From NCBI GenBank assembly GCA_945861895.1, contig CAMAWF010000001.1, positions 46,333 through 110,332 of the forward strand: a stretch of DNA of 64,000 nucleotides. Direction: 5' to 3'. The position numbers and the translations under genes were made by a program. Positions 37,353 to 46,677 of the stretch are shown one piece after another. Below the pieces are notes generated by a model, which was not told the origin of the DNA, ran no database searches, and was given only the letters and a program-made list of their open reading frames with translations. The first letter of the stretch is position 1. Each line of letters begins with the position of its first letter. The DNA comes from Rhizobium sp. Q54 (GTDB taxonomy: Bacteria > Pseudomonadota > Alphaproteobacteria > Rhizobiales > Xanthobacteraceae).

Positions 37353-38324
37353 ATGCGGCAATTTCTGGCATTGATCGCAGCGGGCGTGTTGCTGGCGGCT
37401 CCCGCCGGCGCACAGGACGGCGCTGCAAACTACCCGTCGAAGCCGATCAAGATCATCGTCTGCGTGCCTGCGGGCGGCGGCGTCGACACCGTGACGCGAA
37501 TTATCGGCGAGGGCTTGCGCAAGCGCTGGGGCCAGCCGGTGGTGATCGAGAACCGGGCGGGAGCTGCCGGCAATATCGGCGCCGAAGCGGTGTTTACCGC
37601 GGAGCCCGACGGTTACACTTTGCTTGCCGCACAGCCGGCGCCGCTCACGATCAATCCGATGCTCTACAAGAAACTTTCTTTCGATCCGGCGGCGTTCGAG
37701 CCGGTTGCGATCATGACGGCGATTCCAAACGTGCTGCTGGTGCGGCAGAACCTGCCCGTGCGCACCGCGCAGGAATTCATCACCTATGCCAAGGCCAATC
37801 CCAGCAAGCTCAATTACGCCTCGCAAGGCATCGGCACCACGTCGCATCTTACCACCGAACTTTTCCAGAAGGTGACCGGCACCAAGCTGGTGCATGTGCC
37901 TTACAAGGGCACATCGCCGGCGCTCAACGATATCGTCGCCGGGCATGTGGATTTCATCTTCATGGAGCTGGCGGCGGCGATCGGGCTGCACAACGGCGGC
38001 AAGGCGCGGATTCTTGCCGTCGCCACGGCGAAGCGCATTCTGGCGTTGCCGGAGATTCCGACGCTGGACGAGGCGGGCGTGAAAAAATTCGAATCCGGCA
38101 CATGGAACGCCATCGCCGCGCCGCCCAAAACCCCGGCGGCGATCGTCGCCAAGCTCAATGCGGCGATCAATGAGGTGCTCAAGAGCCCCGACGTGCAGGC
38201 GCACTTCCAGCAGCTCAATCTGCAAGCGGCCGGCGGGACGGCGGCGGCGAGCGCGGCTTTCATCAAGCAGGAAACGCAGGTCTGGGGCGACCTCATCCGC
38301 AGCGTCGGCATCGCACCGCAGTGA
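37353..38324 (+). CDS. Tripartite tricarboxylate transporter binding protein (Bug family)
   Basis: 323-aa periplasmic binding protein of the Bug/TctC family. Signal peptide MRQFLALIAAGVLLAAPAGAQ, then NYPSKPIKIIVCVPAGGGVDTVTRIIGEGL, the family start, with VIENRAGAAGNIGAEAV and VPYKGTSPALNDIVAG. ATG 37353 follows GAGGGG by 8 nt and is preferred to the GTG at 37344. No TctA/TctB membrane genes are near, so it is an orphan that must use a transporter elsewhere. Likely ligand: a carboxylate linked to the upstream amidohydrolase. Confidence 0.92.
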   Translation: MRQFLALIAAGVLLAAPAGAQDGAANYPSKPIKIIVCVPAGGGVDTVTRIIGEGLRKRWGQPVVIENRAGAAGNIGAEAVFTAEPDGYTLLAAQPAPLTINPMLYKKLSFDPAAFEPVAIMTAIPNVLLVRQNLPVRTAQEFITYAKANPSKLNYASQGIGTTSHLTTELFQKVTGTKLVHVPYKGTSPALNDIVAGHVDFIFMELAAAIGLHNGGKARILAVATAKRILALPEIPTLDEAGVKKFESGTWNAIAAPPKTPAAIVAKLNAAINEVLKSPDVQAHFQQLNLQAAGGTAAASAAFIKQETQVWGDLIRSVGIAPQ

Positions 38325-38354
38325 GGGCCGGGGGCCATTTAAGGCCGAAAATTA

Positions 38355-38369
38355 AAAGATAGTATCTTT
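38355..38369 (+). promoter_or_regulatory. Palindromic operator before GntR gene
   Basis: AAAGATAGTATCTTT, a perfect 7-1-7 inverted repeat 52 bp before the GntR start. Position and symmetry fit autoregulation by the FadR/FCD-type protein it precedes. No second copy was found before the other genes of the cluster. Confidence 0.6.
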
Positions 38370-38420
38370 ACTAGCTTTCATTTCCACGCTATTTTCAGGC
38401 CTCTTTGAAGGGGTTTCGAC

Positions 38421-39188
38421 GTGGCGCATCCCTCGCTCATGAGCGGCGACCCAGGCGGGCGGATCATGCTCCCCGGCCGCTCGTCGTCGCTATCCTCGCA
38501 GATCGTCGCCGAGGTGCGCGACGCGCTGTTCGCCAAGCGCTTCAAGCCCGGCGACTTTCTCGGCACCGAAAAGGATCTCGCCGCCCGCTTCGGGGTCAGC
38601 CGCATCGTCGCGCGCGACGCGCTGCGCACGCTGGAAGCGCTCGGCATCGTCGAAATCCGCATGGGCAAGGGCGGCGGGGCGCGCATCGCACGCGGCAATC
38701 CGCGGCTGTTCGCCGAAGCGCTCGCCGTGCAGCTCGATCTCACCGGCGTCACGGCTGCGGAAATCATGGATGCCCAGCGCGCCATCGAAACGCTGGGCGC
38801 CGAGTTGGCAGCCGAGAACGCCACCAAGTCCGACATCGCGCGGCTGCGGCAACTGCTCGCGCAGGCGCAAGCCGAGATCGGCGATCTCGATGCGTTTACG
38901 CGGCACTCACGCGATTTTCATCTTGCCGTCGCCGAGGCCTCGCACAACCGCGTGCTGGTGGTGCAGCTCATCTCGATCGAGCATGTGTCTTGGCCGCGCC
39001 GCAACCGCACGGCGACGCCGGAGCTCGCGCGCCGCATTCTCGACGTTCACGGCAAGCTCGCCGATTTGATCGAGCGCGGCGACGCCGGCGGCGCGCGCGC
39101 TCTCATGGACGACCACGTCAAGATGATTCGCGCGCGGCGCGTCGCCGAGCACGGCGAAACCCAGGCACAGGAGCGATCCTGCTGCTGA
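38421..39188 (+). CDS. GntR-family regulator (FadR/FCD subfamily)
   Basis: 255-aa regulator. Winged helix at about residues 20-85 (SLSSQIVAEVRDALFAKRF, EKDLAARFGVSRIVARDALRTLEALGIVEIRMGKGGG), then an all-helical FCD ligand domain with the metal/ligand pattern HSRDFHLAVAEASHNRVL. Likely controls the genes that follow on the same strand (39231-47864). The effector is probably the transported acid or heterocycle. The C-terminal CC is unusual and probably incidental. Confidence 0.9.
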   Translation: MAHPSLMSGDPGGRIMLPGRSSSLSSQIVAEVRDALFAKRFKPGDFLGTEKDLAARFGVSRIVARDALRTLEALGIVEIRMGKGGGARIARGNPRLFAEALAVQLDLTGVTAAEIMDAQRAIETLGAELAAENATKSDIARLRQLLAQAQAEIGDLDAFTRHSRDFHLAVAEASHNRVLVVQLISIEHVSWPRRNRTATPELARRILDVHGKLADLIERGDAGGARALMDDHVKMIRARRVAEHGETQAQERSCC

Positions 39189-39230
39189 AGATTGCAATAG
39201 CGACAGCAATAAAATCGAGGGAGGCAACTG

Positions 39231-40103
39231 ATGGCCAAATTCATCATCGAACCGCACTTCCGGCTGCAGGAATGGGTAGCCGAGGAAAAGGATTACTTCC
39301 GCGCGGAAGGATTGGAATATGAATTTCGCGAGCTTGTGCGCACGACCAGCGGCAAGATACATGACAAGGGCGACAAGGTCGGCGCCTTCCAGTCGTTTGA
39401 AGCGGGCCGCGCGGCAAGCGTAAGCTGCGCCTGCCATTGGACGGTCAACGTCGCGGCCTCCAACGGCCATGGCAAAATGTTTACCGACGTGTATTCGGTG
39501 GCGCCCGCCGGCATTTTCGTGCCGGCCGATTCCAGGGTGAAAACTCCCGCCGATCTCGCCGGTGTGCCGATCTCGGTCGGCTTCCAGTCCGGCAGCCACT
39601 ACGCGACGGTGCAGGCGCTCGAGCCGTATATTCCGGCCGACAAGCTCAACTTGAACTATGCCGACGGCATGCTGTTCAAGCGCATGGAGCTTCTGATCGA
39701 CGGCAAGGCGCCGGCGGTCAACCTGTTCAGCGGGCCGTACTACTTCGCGGAGCAACTCGGCTTCCGCAAGATCATCGACACCACCTTCATGATCAGCACG
39801 ATGATCCACGGCAATCCCGACCCCGAGGATCTGCGCAAATTCTTCCGCGCCTTGCGCAAGGCGCAGCGCGACATCGACCTGCGGCCGGAACTCTATACGC
39901 ATTATTACAAGAACGAGTTTCCCGACCGCTTTCATCCCATGATGGACACACGGCGCTGGGGCCCGGGCGAACGCCTGGTGTTTGAGCCCTATACCAGGGA
40001 AGTTTACGAGGAATCCTTCGAGTGGATTGCATCCCACGGCATGTTCGCCGAGGGAAAGATGGGCAGCGGAAAATACGAGCAGGCCACCTTGTCGCTGACC
40101 TGA
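39231..40103 (+). CDS. PBP-fold (NMT1/Thi5-like) protein without signal peptide
   Basis: 290-aa protein resembling type II periplasmic-binding proteins (ADSRVKTPADLAGVPISVGFQSGSHYAT, ALEPYIPADKLNLNYADGM, GPYYFAEQLGF) but starting MAKFIIEPHFRLQEWVAEEKDYF, with no signal peptide or lipobox. It therefore probably works in the cytoplasm as an enzyme or a ligand carrier; 4,5-dihydroxyphthalate decarboxylase and Thi5 are known cytoplasmic relatives of this fold. A SCACHW segment may be catalytic or metal-binding. GGGAGG precedes the ATG. It is followed by a terminator, so it forms a sub-operon with GntR. Confidence 0.72.
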   Translation: MAKFIIEPHFRLQEWVAEEKDYFRAEGLEYEFRELVRTTSGKIHDKGDKVGAFQSFEAGRAASVSCACHWTVNVAASNGHGKMFTDVYSVAPAGIFVPADSRVKTPADLAGVPISVGFQSGSHYATVQALEPYIPADKLNLNYADGMLFKRMELLIDGKAPAVNLFSGPYYFAEQLGFRKIIDTTFMISTMIHGNPDPEDLRKFFRALRKAQRDIDLRPELYTHYYKNEFPDRFHPMMDTRRWGPGERLVFEPYTREVYEESFEWIASHGMFAEGKMGSGKYEQATLSLT

Positions 40104-40143
40104 ACGGTCCGGCCCGGTAGCGCCGATAAGCTGCGGCAAAAAC

Positions 40144-40178
40144 GCGCCGTGGACCCCAGGTTCACGGCGCTTTTCTTT
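40144..40178 (+). terminator. Rho-independent terminator
   Basis: GCGCCGTG and CACGGCGC form a perfect 8-bp stem with an 11-nt loop, followed by TTTTCTTT. It lies 40 nt after the 39231-40103 gene and separates it from the Liv system 3 operon. Confidence 0.85.
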
Positions 40179-40229
40179 GCCGTGGAGCTAAGGCATTCTC
40201 ATGGCAACAAATACAACCGGGAGGTAACG

Positions 40230-41411
40230 ATGAAGCTTTCCAGAATTGCCGCCGCAAGTCTGCTCGCCAGCGCAATGGGCATCGCCGCGGCCCAGGCGCA
40301 GGACACCCTGAAGATCGGCGTCATCCTGCCCTATTCCGGGCAGTTCGCCGACACGGCGACCCAGCTCGACGCCGGCATCAAGCTCTATATGAAGCAACAT
40401 GGCGACACCGTCGCCGGCAAAAAAATCGAGGTCATCCGCAAGGATGTCGGCGGCATCGCGCCGCCGGTCGCCAAGCGTCTGGCGGAAGAACTGGTCGTGC
40501 GCGACAAGGTCGATATTCTCGCCGGCTTCGTGCTCACGCCTAATGCGATCGCGGCTTGCGGCGTGTCGGCCGAGGCGAAGAAGCTGATGGTGATCATGAA
40601 CGCGGCGACCTCGATCATCACCGAGAAGTCGCCCTATTGCACCCGTACGTCATTCACGCTGCCGATGGTGACCCAGACGCTCGGCGCCTGGGCGGCAAAG
40701 AACGGCGTCAAAAAGGCTTACACCATGGCGGCGGACTACGCGCCGGGCCACGACGCCGAACAGGGCTTCATCACCGGATTGAAGGCCGGCGGCGGCGAGA
40801 TCATCGGCTCGGTACGCATGGCGGTCGCCAATCCGGATTTCTCGGCTTACGTCCAGCGCGCGAAGGATATCAACCCTGAATCGATCTTCGTATTCGTGCC
40901 GGCCGGCGCGCAGCCGGCGGCGTTCGGCAAGGCCATCGCCGAGCGCGGCATCGACACCAAGAAGATCAGGGTGATGGGCGCCGGCGAACTCACCGACGAC
41001 AGCGCGCTCAAGCAGATGGGCGACGCCGCGCTCGGGATCATCACCGCCTGGAACTACGATCACAATCACAATTCCAAGATGAACAAGGACTTCGTCGCCG
41101 CCTTCAAGAAGGACAACAACGGCGTCAATCCGAACTTCCTCGCGGTCGGTGGCTACGACGGCATGCACCTGATCTACGAAGCTGTGAAGAAGACCAAGGG
41201 CAAGCTCGACGCCGACAGCCTGATCGGCGCGGTCAAGGGCATGAAGTGGGAAAGCCCGCGCGGCCCGATGTCGATCGATCCCGAGACCCGCGACGTCATT
41301 TCGACCATCTACATCCGCCGGGTGCAGAAGGTCGGCGGCCAGCTGGTCAATGTCGAGGTCGACAGGATCCCGAACGTCAAGGACCCGGTCAAGGCGGCGA
41401 TGAAGAAGTAA
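40230..41411 (+). CDS. ABC importer substrate-binding protein (LivK-like), Liv system 3
   Basis: 393-aa periplasmic protein, type I fold. Signal peptide MKLSRIAAASLLASAMGIAA cleaved near AQAQD, then TLKIGVILPYSGQFADTATQLDAGIKLYMKQHG. ATG 40230 is preceded by GGGAGGT; the ORF-track start lies in the terminator. Five transport genes and five further genes follow in the same direction. Ligand unknown; the downstream PuuE-like and PyrE-like genes make a cyclic amide or pyrimidine-like compound an attractive guess. Confidence 0.92.
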   Translation: MKLSRIAAASLLASAMGIAAAQAQDTLKIGVILPYSGQFADTATQLDAGIKLYMKQHGDTVAGKKIEVIRKDVGGIAPPVAKRLAEELVVRDKVDILAGFVLTPNAIAACGVSAEAKKLMVIMNAATSIITEKSPYCTRTSFTLPMVTQTLGAWAAKNGVKKAYTMAADYAPGHDAEQGFITGLKAGGGEIIGSVRMAVANPDFSAYVQRAKDINPESIFVFVPAGAQPAAFGKAIAERGIDTKKIRVMGAGELTDDSALKQMGDAALGIITAWNYDHNHNSKMNKDFVAAFKKDNNGVNPNFLAVGGYDGMHLIYEAVKKTKGKLDADSLIGAVKGMKWESPRGPMSIDPETRDVISTIYIRRVQKVGGQLVNVEVDRIPNVKDPVKAAMKK

Positions 41412-41453
41412 GCGGCCGGTCCATCGGCCGGTCGAAAGAAAGGGCGATCCGCC

Positions 41454-42317
41454 ATGATCGGCCCTATCGTCGGCGTCCTGTTCGACGGCTTTGCCTACGG
41501 GATGCTGCTGTTTCTGCTGTCGGTCGGGCTGTCAGTGACGCTGGGCTTGATGAATTTCGTCAACCTGGCGCACTGCGGCTTCGCCATGCTTGGCGGCTAT
41601 GTCACCGTCACGTTGATGAACGACCTGCACTGGCCGTTTTTTGCGACGTTGCCGGTCGCCTTCCTGGCCGCGGCGGCGGCGAGCGTGGTGCTTGAGCGCG
41701 CATTGTACCGGCGGCTGTATCGCGCCAGCGATCTCGACCAGGTGCTGCTGACCATCGGCATCGCCTTCATCTCGGTCGCGGTCGCCGCCTATTACTTCGG
41801 CACCACGCAGCAGCCGATCGAGATGCCGCCCTACCTGCGCGGCTCGACGACGCTGCTCGGCGTCAATTTCGCCAGCTACCGGTTGTTCCTGGTCGGCGTG
41901 GCGCTGGTCGTGACCTTGCTGCTGATCGCCGGACTTGAATACACCCGCTTCGGCGCGCAGGTGCGCGCGGCGGTCGACAATCAGCGCATGGCGCGCGGGA
42001 TGGGCATCAACGTCGATGCCACGTTCGCCGCCACCTTTGCGCTCGGCAGTGGACTTGCCGGCCTCGGCGGCGCGCTCGCCATCGAAATCGTCGGCCTCGA
42101 TCCGGTCTTTGCCTTCACCTATCTGGTCTATGTGCTGATCGTGGTATCGGTCGGCGGCCTCGGCTCGATCGCCGGATCGTTTGCCGCCGCGACCCTGATC
42201 GGCATCAGCGATATCGCCGGCAAATATTACGTGCCGGAGCTGGGCGCCTTTCTCATCTATCTGGTCATGGTCGCCGTGCTGATGTGGCGGCCGGCCGGAT
42301 TGTTCGGGAGGCGCTAG
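41454..42317 (+). CDS. ABC importer permease (LivH-like), Liv system 3
   Basis: 287-aa inner-membrane permease: LSVTLGLMNFVNLAHCGFAMLGGY near residue 25 and VVSVGGLGSIAGSFAAATLIG near the end. The spacer after the binding-protein gene contains a small GGCCG/CGGCC hairpin. Its stop codon is the first base of a GCATGATCCCG repeat copy that fills the gap to LivM. Confidence 0.93.
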   Translation: MIGPIVGVLFDGFAYGMLLFLLSVGLSVTLGLMNFVNLAHCGFAMLGGYVTVTLMNDLHWPFFATLPVAFLAAAAASVVLERALYRRLYRASDLDQVLLTIGIAFISVAVAAYYFGTTQQPIEMPPYLRGSTTLLGVNFASYRLFLVGVALVVTLLLIAGLEYTRFGAQVRAAVDNQRMARGMGINVDATFAATFALGSGLAGLGGALAIEIVGLDPVFAFTYLVYVLIVVSVGGLGSIAGSFAAATLIGISDIAGKYYVPELGAFLIYLVMVAVLMWRPAGLFGRR

Positions 42318-42365
42318 CGCATGATCCCGCAAAGTGGGAACCGGTTTTCGGATAAGATCATGCGC
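42317..42365 (+). repeat. GCATGATCCCG interspersed repeat inside an operon
   Basis: GCGCATGATCCCGCAAAG through GATAAGATCATGCGC, 49 bp, with inverted ends. It sits between the livH stop and the livM start, and the longer livM reading frame begins within it (MIPQSGNRFSDKIMR), a typical translated form of this repeat. Confidence 0.85.
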
Positions 42366-42377
42366 AGGCAAGACGCC

Positions 42378-43367
42378 ATGGCAAACACCGCAGGCGCGGC
42401 CAAACCGCAACTCTACCTTCGCTCGCTCAGCCGCTGGCGGCCGATCGAAATCGCGTTCTGGCTGGCGACGCTGCTGCCGTTCGTTCTGTTTCCAGATTAT
42501 CTGTCGCTGGCGAGCCAGATCGCCATCGCCGCGCTGTTTGCGCTCTCGCTCGATCTCATTCTCGGCTACGCCGGCATCGTCTCGCTCGGTCATGCGGCGT
42601 TTTTCGGCATCGGCGCCTACACCGCCGGACTGTTCTCGAAATTCGTGTGGGGCGAACTGTTTTCCGGAATGCTGGTTGCGGCGGCAATGGCCGCGCTGGT
42701 CGGCTATGCCAGTAGCTTCATCATCGCGCGCTTCCGCCATCTCACGCTGATCATGATTACGCTCGGATTGGGGCTGCTGCTGCACGAAGCGGCGAACAGC
42801 GCAAACTGGCTCACCGGCGGCTCCGACGGCTTGCAGGGCGTGCAGGCGTGGCCGCTGCTGGGCTTATTCAAATTCGATCTCTACGGCACCACCGCCTACG
42901 CCTATTCGCTGGCAGTGTTGTTTTTCGTTTTCCTCGCCGCGCGGCGGCTGATCAATTCGCCGTTCGGTCTTTCGCTGCGCGGCATTCGCGAAAATTGGAT
43001 GCGGATGCCCGCCATCGGCGCGGCCAGCCGCGCGCATATCCGCAAAATCTACACCATCTCCGCCGCCATTGCCGGCATTGCCGGCGCGCTGATCGCGCAG
43101 ACCACGAAAACCGTGTCGCTCGAAGCATTGAGTTTCGAGCGCTCCGCCGACGTGCTGGTCATGCTGGTGCTTGGCGGCGCCGGGCGGCTCTATGGCGGGC
43201 TGATCGGCGCGCTGATCTTCCTGGTTGCGCGCGACCGGTTTTCCGGCATCGCACCGCAATTCTGGTATTTTTGGATCGGCATTATGCTGGTGGCGGTCGT
43301 CATTTTCCTGCCCAACGGAATCCTCGGCGGCCTGTCGAATATACTATCGCGGCGGAACCGTTCGTGA
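42378..43367 (+). CDS. ABC importer permease (LivM-like), Liv system 3
   Basis: 329-aa permease starting MANTAGAAKPQLYLRSL. LivM hallmark DLILGYAGIVSLGHAAFFGIGAY and VMLVLGGAGRLYGGLIGA. The ORF-track start at 42321 would add 19 residues encoded by the repeat; translation from there is possible, since the frame is open, but 42378 is the ancestral start by comparison with the family. GTG of the next gene overlaps its stop. Confidence 0.9.
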   Translation: MANTAGAAKPQLYLRSLSRWRPIEIAFWLATLLPFVLFPDYLSLASQIAIAALFALSLDLILGYAGIVSLGHAAFFGIGAYTAGLFSKFVWGELFSGMLVAAAMAALVGYASSFIIARFRHLTLIMITLGLGLLLHEAANSANWLTGGSDGLQGVQAWPLLGLFKFDLYGTTAYAYSLAVLFFVFLAARRLINSPFGLSLRGIRENWMRMPAIGAASRAHIRKIYTISAAIAGIAGALIAQTTKTVSLEALSFERSADVLVMLVLGGAGRLYGGLIGALIFLVARDRFSGIAPQFWYFWIGIMLVAVVIFLPNGILGGLSNILSRRNRS

Positions 43368-44119
43368 GCGCGCCTGCATTATCGACACGCGGCCTCGCCA
43401 AGAGCTTCGGCTCGCTGGTCGTCGCCAAGGACATCGAGATCAATCTGCCGAAGGGCGTGCGTTACGCCCTGATCGGCCCGAACGGCGCCGGCAAGACCAC
43501 GCTGATCAATCTGATGACCGGCATGCTGGCGCCCAACCAGGGAAAAATATTTCTCGGCGATGAAGACATCACCGAACTTGAGCCGCAGCAGCGCGTGCGC
43601 CGCGGCCTCGCGCGCACGTTCCAGATCAATACGCTGTTTCCCGGGCTCAATGCGCTTGAAGCGGTGACGCTTGCGGTGTGCGAGCGGCGCGGCATCTCCG
43701 GTCAATTCTGGCAAAATATTTCCGTCCATCGCGAGGCGATCGAGGAAGCGTACGAAATTCTGGTCAGGCTGCGGCTCGGCGAGAGCTGTTACCAGCCGAC
43801 GCGCGAATTGCCCTATGGCCGCCAGCGCCTGCTGGAAATCGCGCTGGCGCTGGCGACGCGGCCGAAGGTGCTGCTGCTCGACGAGCCTGCCGCCGGCGTA
43901 CCGCAGGAGGAAAGCGGCGATATTTTCGAGGCGGTGGAGGACTTGTCGCAAGACATCACGCTGCTGTTTATCGAGCACGACATGCATGTGGTGTTCCGCT
44001 TCGCCAGCCACATCATCGTCATGGTCGGCGGCGCCATTTTCACCGCAGGCTCGCCGGCCGAAATTGCCGCCGACCCGCGCGTGCGCGAAGTCTATCTGGG
44101 AACGCGTTCGCATGGCTGA
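43364..44119 (+). CDS. ABC importer ATP-binding protein (LivG-like), Liv system 3
   Basis: 251-aa ATPase with a GTG start overlapping the LivM stop (GTGA). Walker A GPNGAGKTTL, signature LPYGRQRLLEIALAL, Walker B VLLLDEPAAGVPQEE. The start is set by the overlap; the ORF-track start is in livM. Confidence 0.93.
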   Translation: MSAPALSTRGLAKSFGSLVVAKDIEINLPKGVRYALIGPNGAGKTTLINLMTGMLAPNQGKIFLGDEDITELEPQQRVRRGLARTFQINTLFPGLNALEAVTLAVCERRGISGQFWQNISVHREAIEEAYEILVRLRLGESCYQPTRELPYGRQRLLEIALALATRPKVLLLDEPAAGVPQEESGDIFEAVEDLSQDITLLFIEHDMHVVFRFASHIIVMVGGAIFTAGSPAEIAADPRVREVYLGTRSHG

Positions 44120-44831
44120 ACCGCTGCTCTCGCTGCATCAGGTGCGCGCCGGCTACGGCGAGGCGATGGTGTTGCACGATATCTCGCTCGAACTTTCCGA
44201 GCATGGCAGCCTCGCCGTGCTCGGCCGCAACGGCGTCGGCAAATCCACATTGTTGCTCACCATCATGGGTTTCACTCAGCTTCATAGCGGAAGCATTATC
44301 TGGCGCGGCCGCGACATTTCCAACACGGCGCCGCACCGGCGCGCGCGCGCGGGCATCGGCTGGGTGGCGCAGGAGCGCGAGATATTCCCCTCGCTCAGCC
44401 TGGAGGAAAACCTCACCGTGGCGGCGCGGCCGGGCGCGTGGGACCTCGCCGCCGTCTACAAAATGTTTCCGCGACTGCGCGAGCGCCGGGGCAATATGGG
44501 CAACCAGCTTTCCGGCGGCGAACAGCAAATGCTGGCGATCGCCCGCGCATTGATGACAAATCCGGCGTTGCTGTTGCTGGACGAACCGCTGGAGGGCCTC
44601 GCGCCGGTCCTTGTCGACGAGCTGATTGCCGCGATGAAGCTGATGCTGTCGGACCGGCGCACCGCCATCATCCTGGTCGAGCAGCACAGCGAGATCGCGC
44701 TGGCGATGACGCAGGACGCGCTGGTGCTGGAGCGCGGCAGCGTGGTGCATCGCGCACCGGCGGAGAACTTGCGCAATGACGCTGTCACACTCGACCGCCT
44801 GGTCGGCTTGCGCGTGAGCGGCGCGGCATAA
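44112..44831 (+). CDS. ABC importer ATP-binding protein (LivF-like), Liv system 3
   Basis: 239-aa ATPase. Walker A GRNGVGKSTL, signature LSGGEQQML, Walker B LLLLDEPLEGLAP. Starts 8 nt inside the LivG gene. It closes the transporter part, and the enzyme genes follow after 34 nt. Confidence 0.93.
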   Translation: MAEPLLSLHQVRAGYGEAMVLHDISLELSEHGSLAVLGRNGVGKSTLLLTIMGFTQLHSGSIIWRGRDISNTAPHRRARAGIGWVAQEREIFPSLSLEENLTVAARPGAWDLAAVYKMFPRLRERRGNMGNQLSGGEQQMLAIARALMTNPALLLLDEPLEGLAPVLVDELIAAMKLMLSDRRTAIILVEQHSEIALAMTQDALVLERGSVVHRAPAENLRNDAVTLDRLVGLRVSGAA

Positions 44832-44865
44832 ATAATGCTCCGGTTGCGAAAATGAGGTGAGTGAC

Positions 44866-45768
44866 ATGGCCGGACCTATGATCCCCCGCGAGCGAAGCGA
44901 CTATTCGGCGATTATCGACCGGCCACCGCTCAAGCTGCCCGGCAAGGCGCGCATCGTGTTCTGGACCATCGTCAATTACGAGGTGTGGGACATCGGCAAG
45001 CCGATGGCGCGGCAACTGCTCCCGGCGCCGACCGGCGTTCCGCTGATGCCGGACGTGGTGCATTGGGGATTTCACGAATACGGCATGCGGGTGGGCTGCT
45101 GGCGCTTTTTCGAGCTTTACAAAAAGCTCGGCATCAAGCCGACACTCGCCGCCAATGCGCGCATCTGCGAGGATTATCCGCGCGTCGCCGAAGAGGCCAA
45201 GCGTGCGGGGTGGGAATTCATGGGCCACGCCTACGAACAGGGGCCGATCCACAAAGAGACCGATCAGGCCGGCATGATCGCCCGCACCATGGACATCATG
45301 CAGAAATTCACCGGCAAGCGGCCGGTCGGCTGGCTCGGCCCCGGCCTGACGCAAACGCTCGACACGCCGGAGAATTTGGCGGCCGCCGGCGTCAAATATA
45401 TCGGCGACTGGGTCTACGACGACGAGCCGACGGTGATCCGCACCGCCAAGGGCCCGCTGGTGACGCTGCCCTACACGATCGAACTCAACGACATCCCGAT
45501 GATGATCATCCAGCACCACGAGAGCGATTATTTGCTCAAGCGCGCCATCGACCAGTTCGACCGGCTCTATGCCGAGAGCAAGAAGCGCGCGAAATTCGTG
45601 GCGCTGGCAATCCATCCCTACATCAGCGGACAGCCGCACCGGATCAAATATCTCGAGGCGATCTATAAATACGTCAACAAGCACCAGGGCGTGCTGCACT
45701 GGAACGGCGAACAGATTCTCGACTGGTATCAGCCGATCGCCAACGCACAAGCAAAGGCCGCAAAATGA
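44866..45768 (+). CDS. Polysaccharide-deacetylase-family protein, PuuE-like (copy 1)
   Basis: 300-aa NodB-fold protein closest in pattern to the PuuE allantoinase branch and not to chitin deacetylases: [80 protein letters not shown]. The Zn-binding Asp-Asp pair of true deacetylases is not evident. Related PuuE proteins open cyclic ureides. The ATG at 44866 after GAGGTGAG is preferred to the GTG at 44857. Overlaps copy 2 by 4 nt. Confidence 0.85.
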   Translation: MAGPMIPRERSDYSAIIDRPPLKLPGKARIVFWTIVNYEVWDIGKPMARQLLPAPTGVPLMPDVVHWGFHEYGMRVGCWRFFELYKKLGIKPTLAANARICEDYPRVAEEAKRAGWEFMGHAYEQGPIHKETDQAGMIARTMDIMQKFTGKRPVGWLGPGLTQTLDTPENLAAAGVKYIGDWVYDDEPTVIRTAKGPLVTLPYTIELNDIPMMIIQHHESDYLLKRAIDQFDRLYAESKKRAKFVALAIHPYISGQPHRIKYLEAIYKYVNKHQGVLHWNGEQILDWYQPIANAQAKAAK

Positions 45769-46670
45769 ATTTCCCCAAGCCCCCCGTCGGCATGCTGCCG
45801 AACGACCGTCTCGACTATTCGGCCATCGTCAACCGCGCGCCGCTCAAGCTGCCGAAAGGCGCGCGCATGGTGGTCTGGACCATCACCAATGTGGAGGAAT
45901 GGGACCCGACGCAGACGATGCCGCGCACGGTGCTCACGCCGCCGGCCGGCGGTTCGCCGATGCCGGATATCCCCAACTGGTGCTGGCACGAATACGGCAA
46001 CCGCGTCGGCTTCTGGCGCTTGTTGCAGGTGTATGACGAGTTCAAGATTCCGGGCGTCATGAACATCAACGGCGTCGCGGTGGATGCTTTCCCCGATATC
46101 GTGAAGGCCTGCGTCGAGCGCAAATGGGAATTTCTCGGCCACGGCTACACCCAGCGCAACATGCAGAAGGTCGAAAACGAGCGCGCGGATATCCGCAAAA
46201 GCGCCGAGGTGATCGCGAAAGCCACCGGCAAGCGGCCGCGCGGCTGGCTCGGGCCGGGCCTGACCGAAACCTGGGAGACGCCCGATATTCTCGCCGAGGA
46301 AGGCTACGATTACGTCGCCGACTGGGTGCTCGACGATCAGCCGGTGTGGATGAAAACGCGCGGCAAGCCGATCCTCAACATTCCCTACACCCAAGAGTGC
46401 AACGACGTCGCCATGATGCTGATCCAGCATCACAAGGCATCGGAGTTCTACGAGCGCGCGATCGATCAGTTCGAGCAGATTTACAAGGATGCCAAGAACT
46501 CCGCCCGCGTCATGGCAATTTCAGTGCATCCCTACATCATGGGCGCGCCGCACCGGGTAAAATATTTCCGCAGGATTTTCGAGAAAATCCGGAAGAAAAA
46601 GGACGTGCTGTTCTGGACCGGCGAGCAAATCGCGGACTGGTATCTCAAGACCGGCCCGAAGGCGCCGTAA
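45765..46670 (+). CDS. Polysaccharide-deacetylase-family protein, PuuE-like (copy 2)
   Basis: 301-aa paralogue of the preceding gene, aligned along its whole length: [80 protein letters not shown]. The pair differs at the presumed active-site loop (GHAYEQGPIHKE versus [12 protein letters not shown]), so the two may form a heteromer or act on different ring amides. Coupled by ATGA to copy 1. Confidence 0.85.
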   Translation: MNFPKPPVGMLPNDRLDYSAIVNRAPLKLPKGARMVVWTITNVEEWDPTQTMPRTVLTPPAGGSPMPDIPNWCWHEYGNRVGFWRLLQVYDEFKIPGVMNINGVAVDAFPDIVKACVERKWEFLGHGYTQRNMQKVENERADIRKSAEVIAKATGKRPRGWLGPGLTETWETPDILAEEGYDYVADWVLDDQPVWMKTRGKPILNIPYTQECNDVAMMLIQHHKASEFYERAIDQFEQIYKDAKNSARVMAISVHPYIMGAPHRVKYFRRIFEKIRKKKDVLFWTGEQIADWYLKTGPKAP

Positions 46671-46677
46671 GGAAGGC

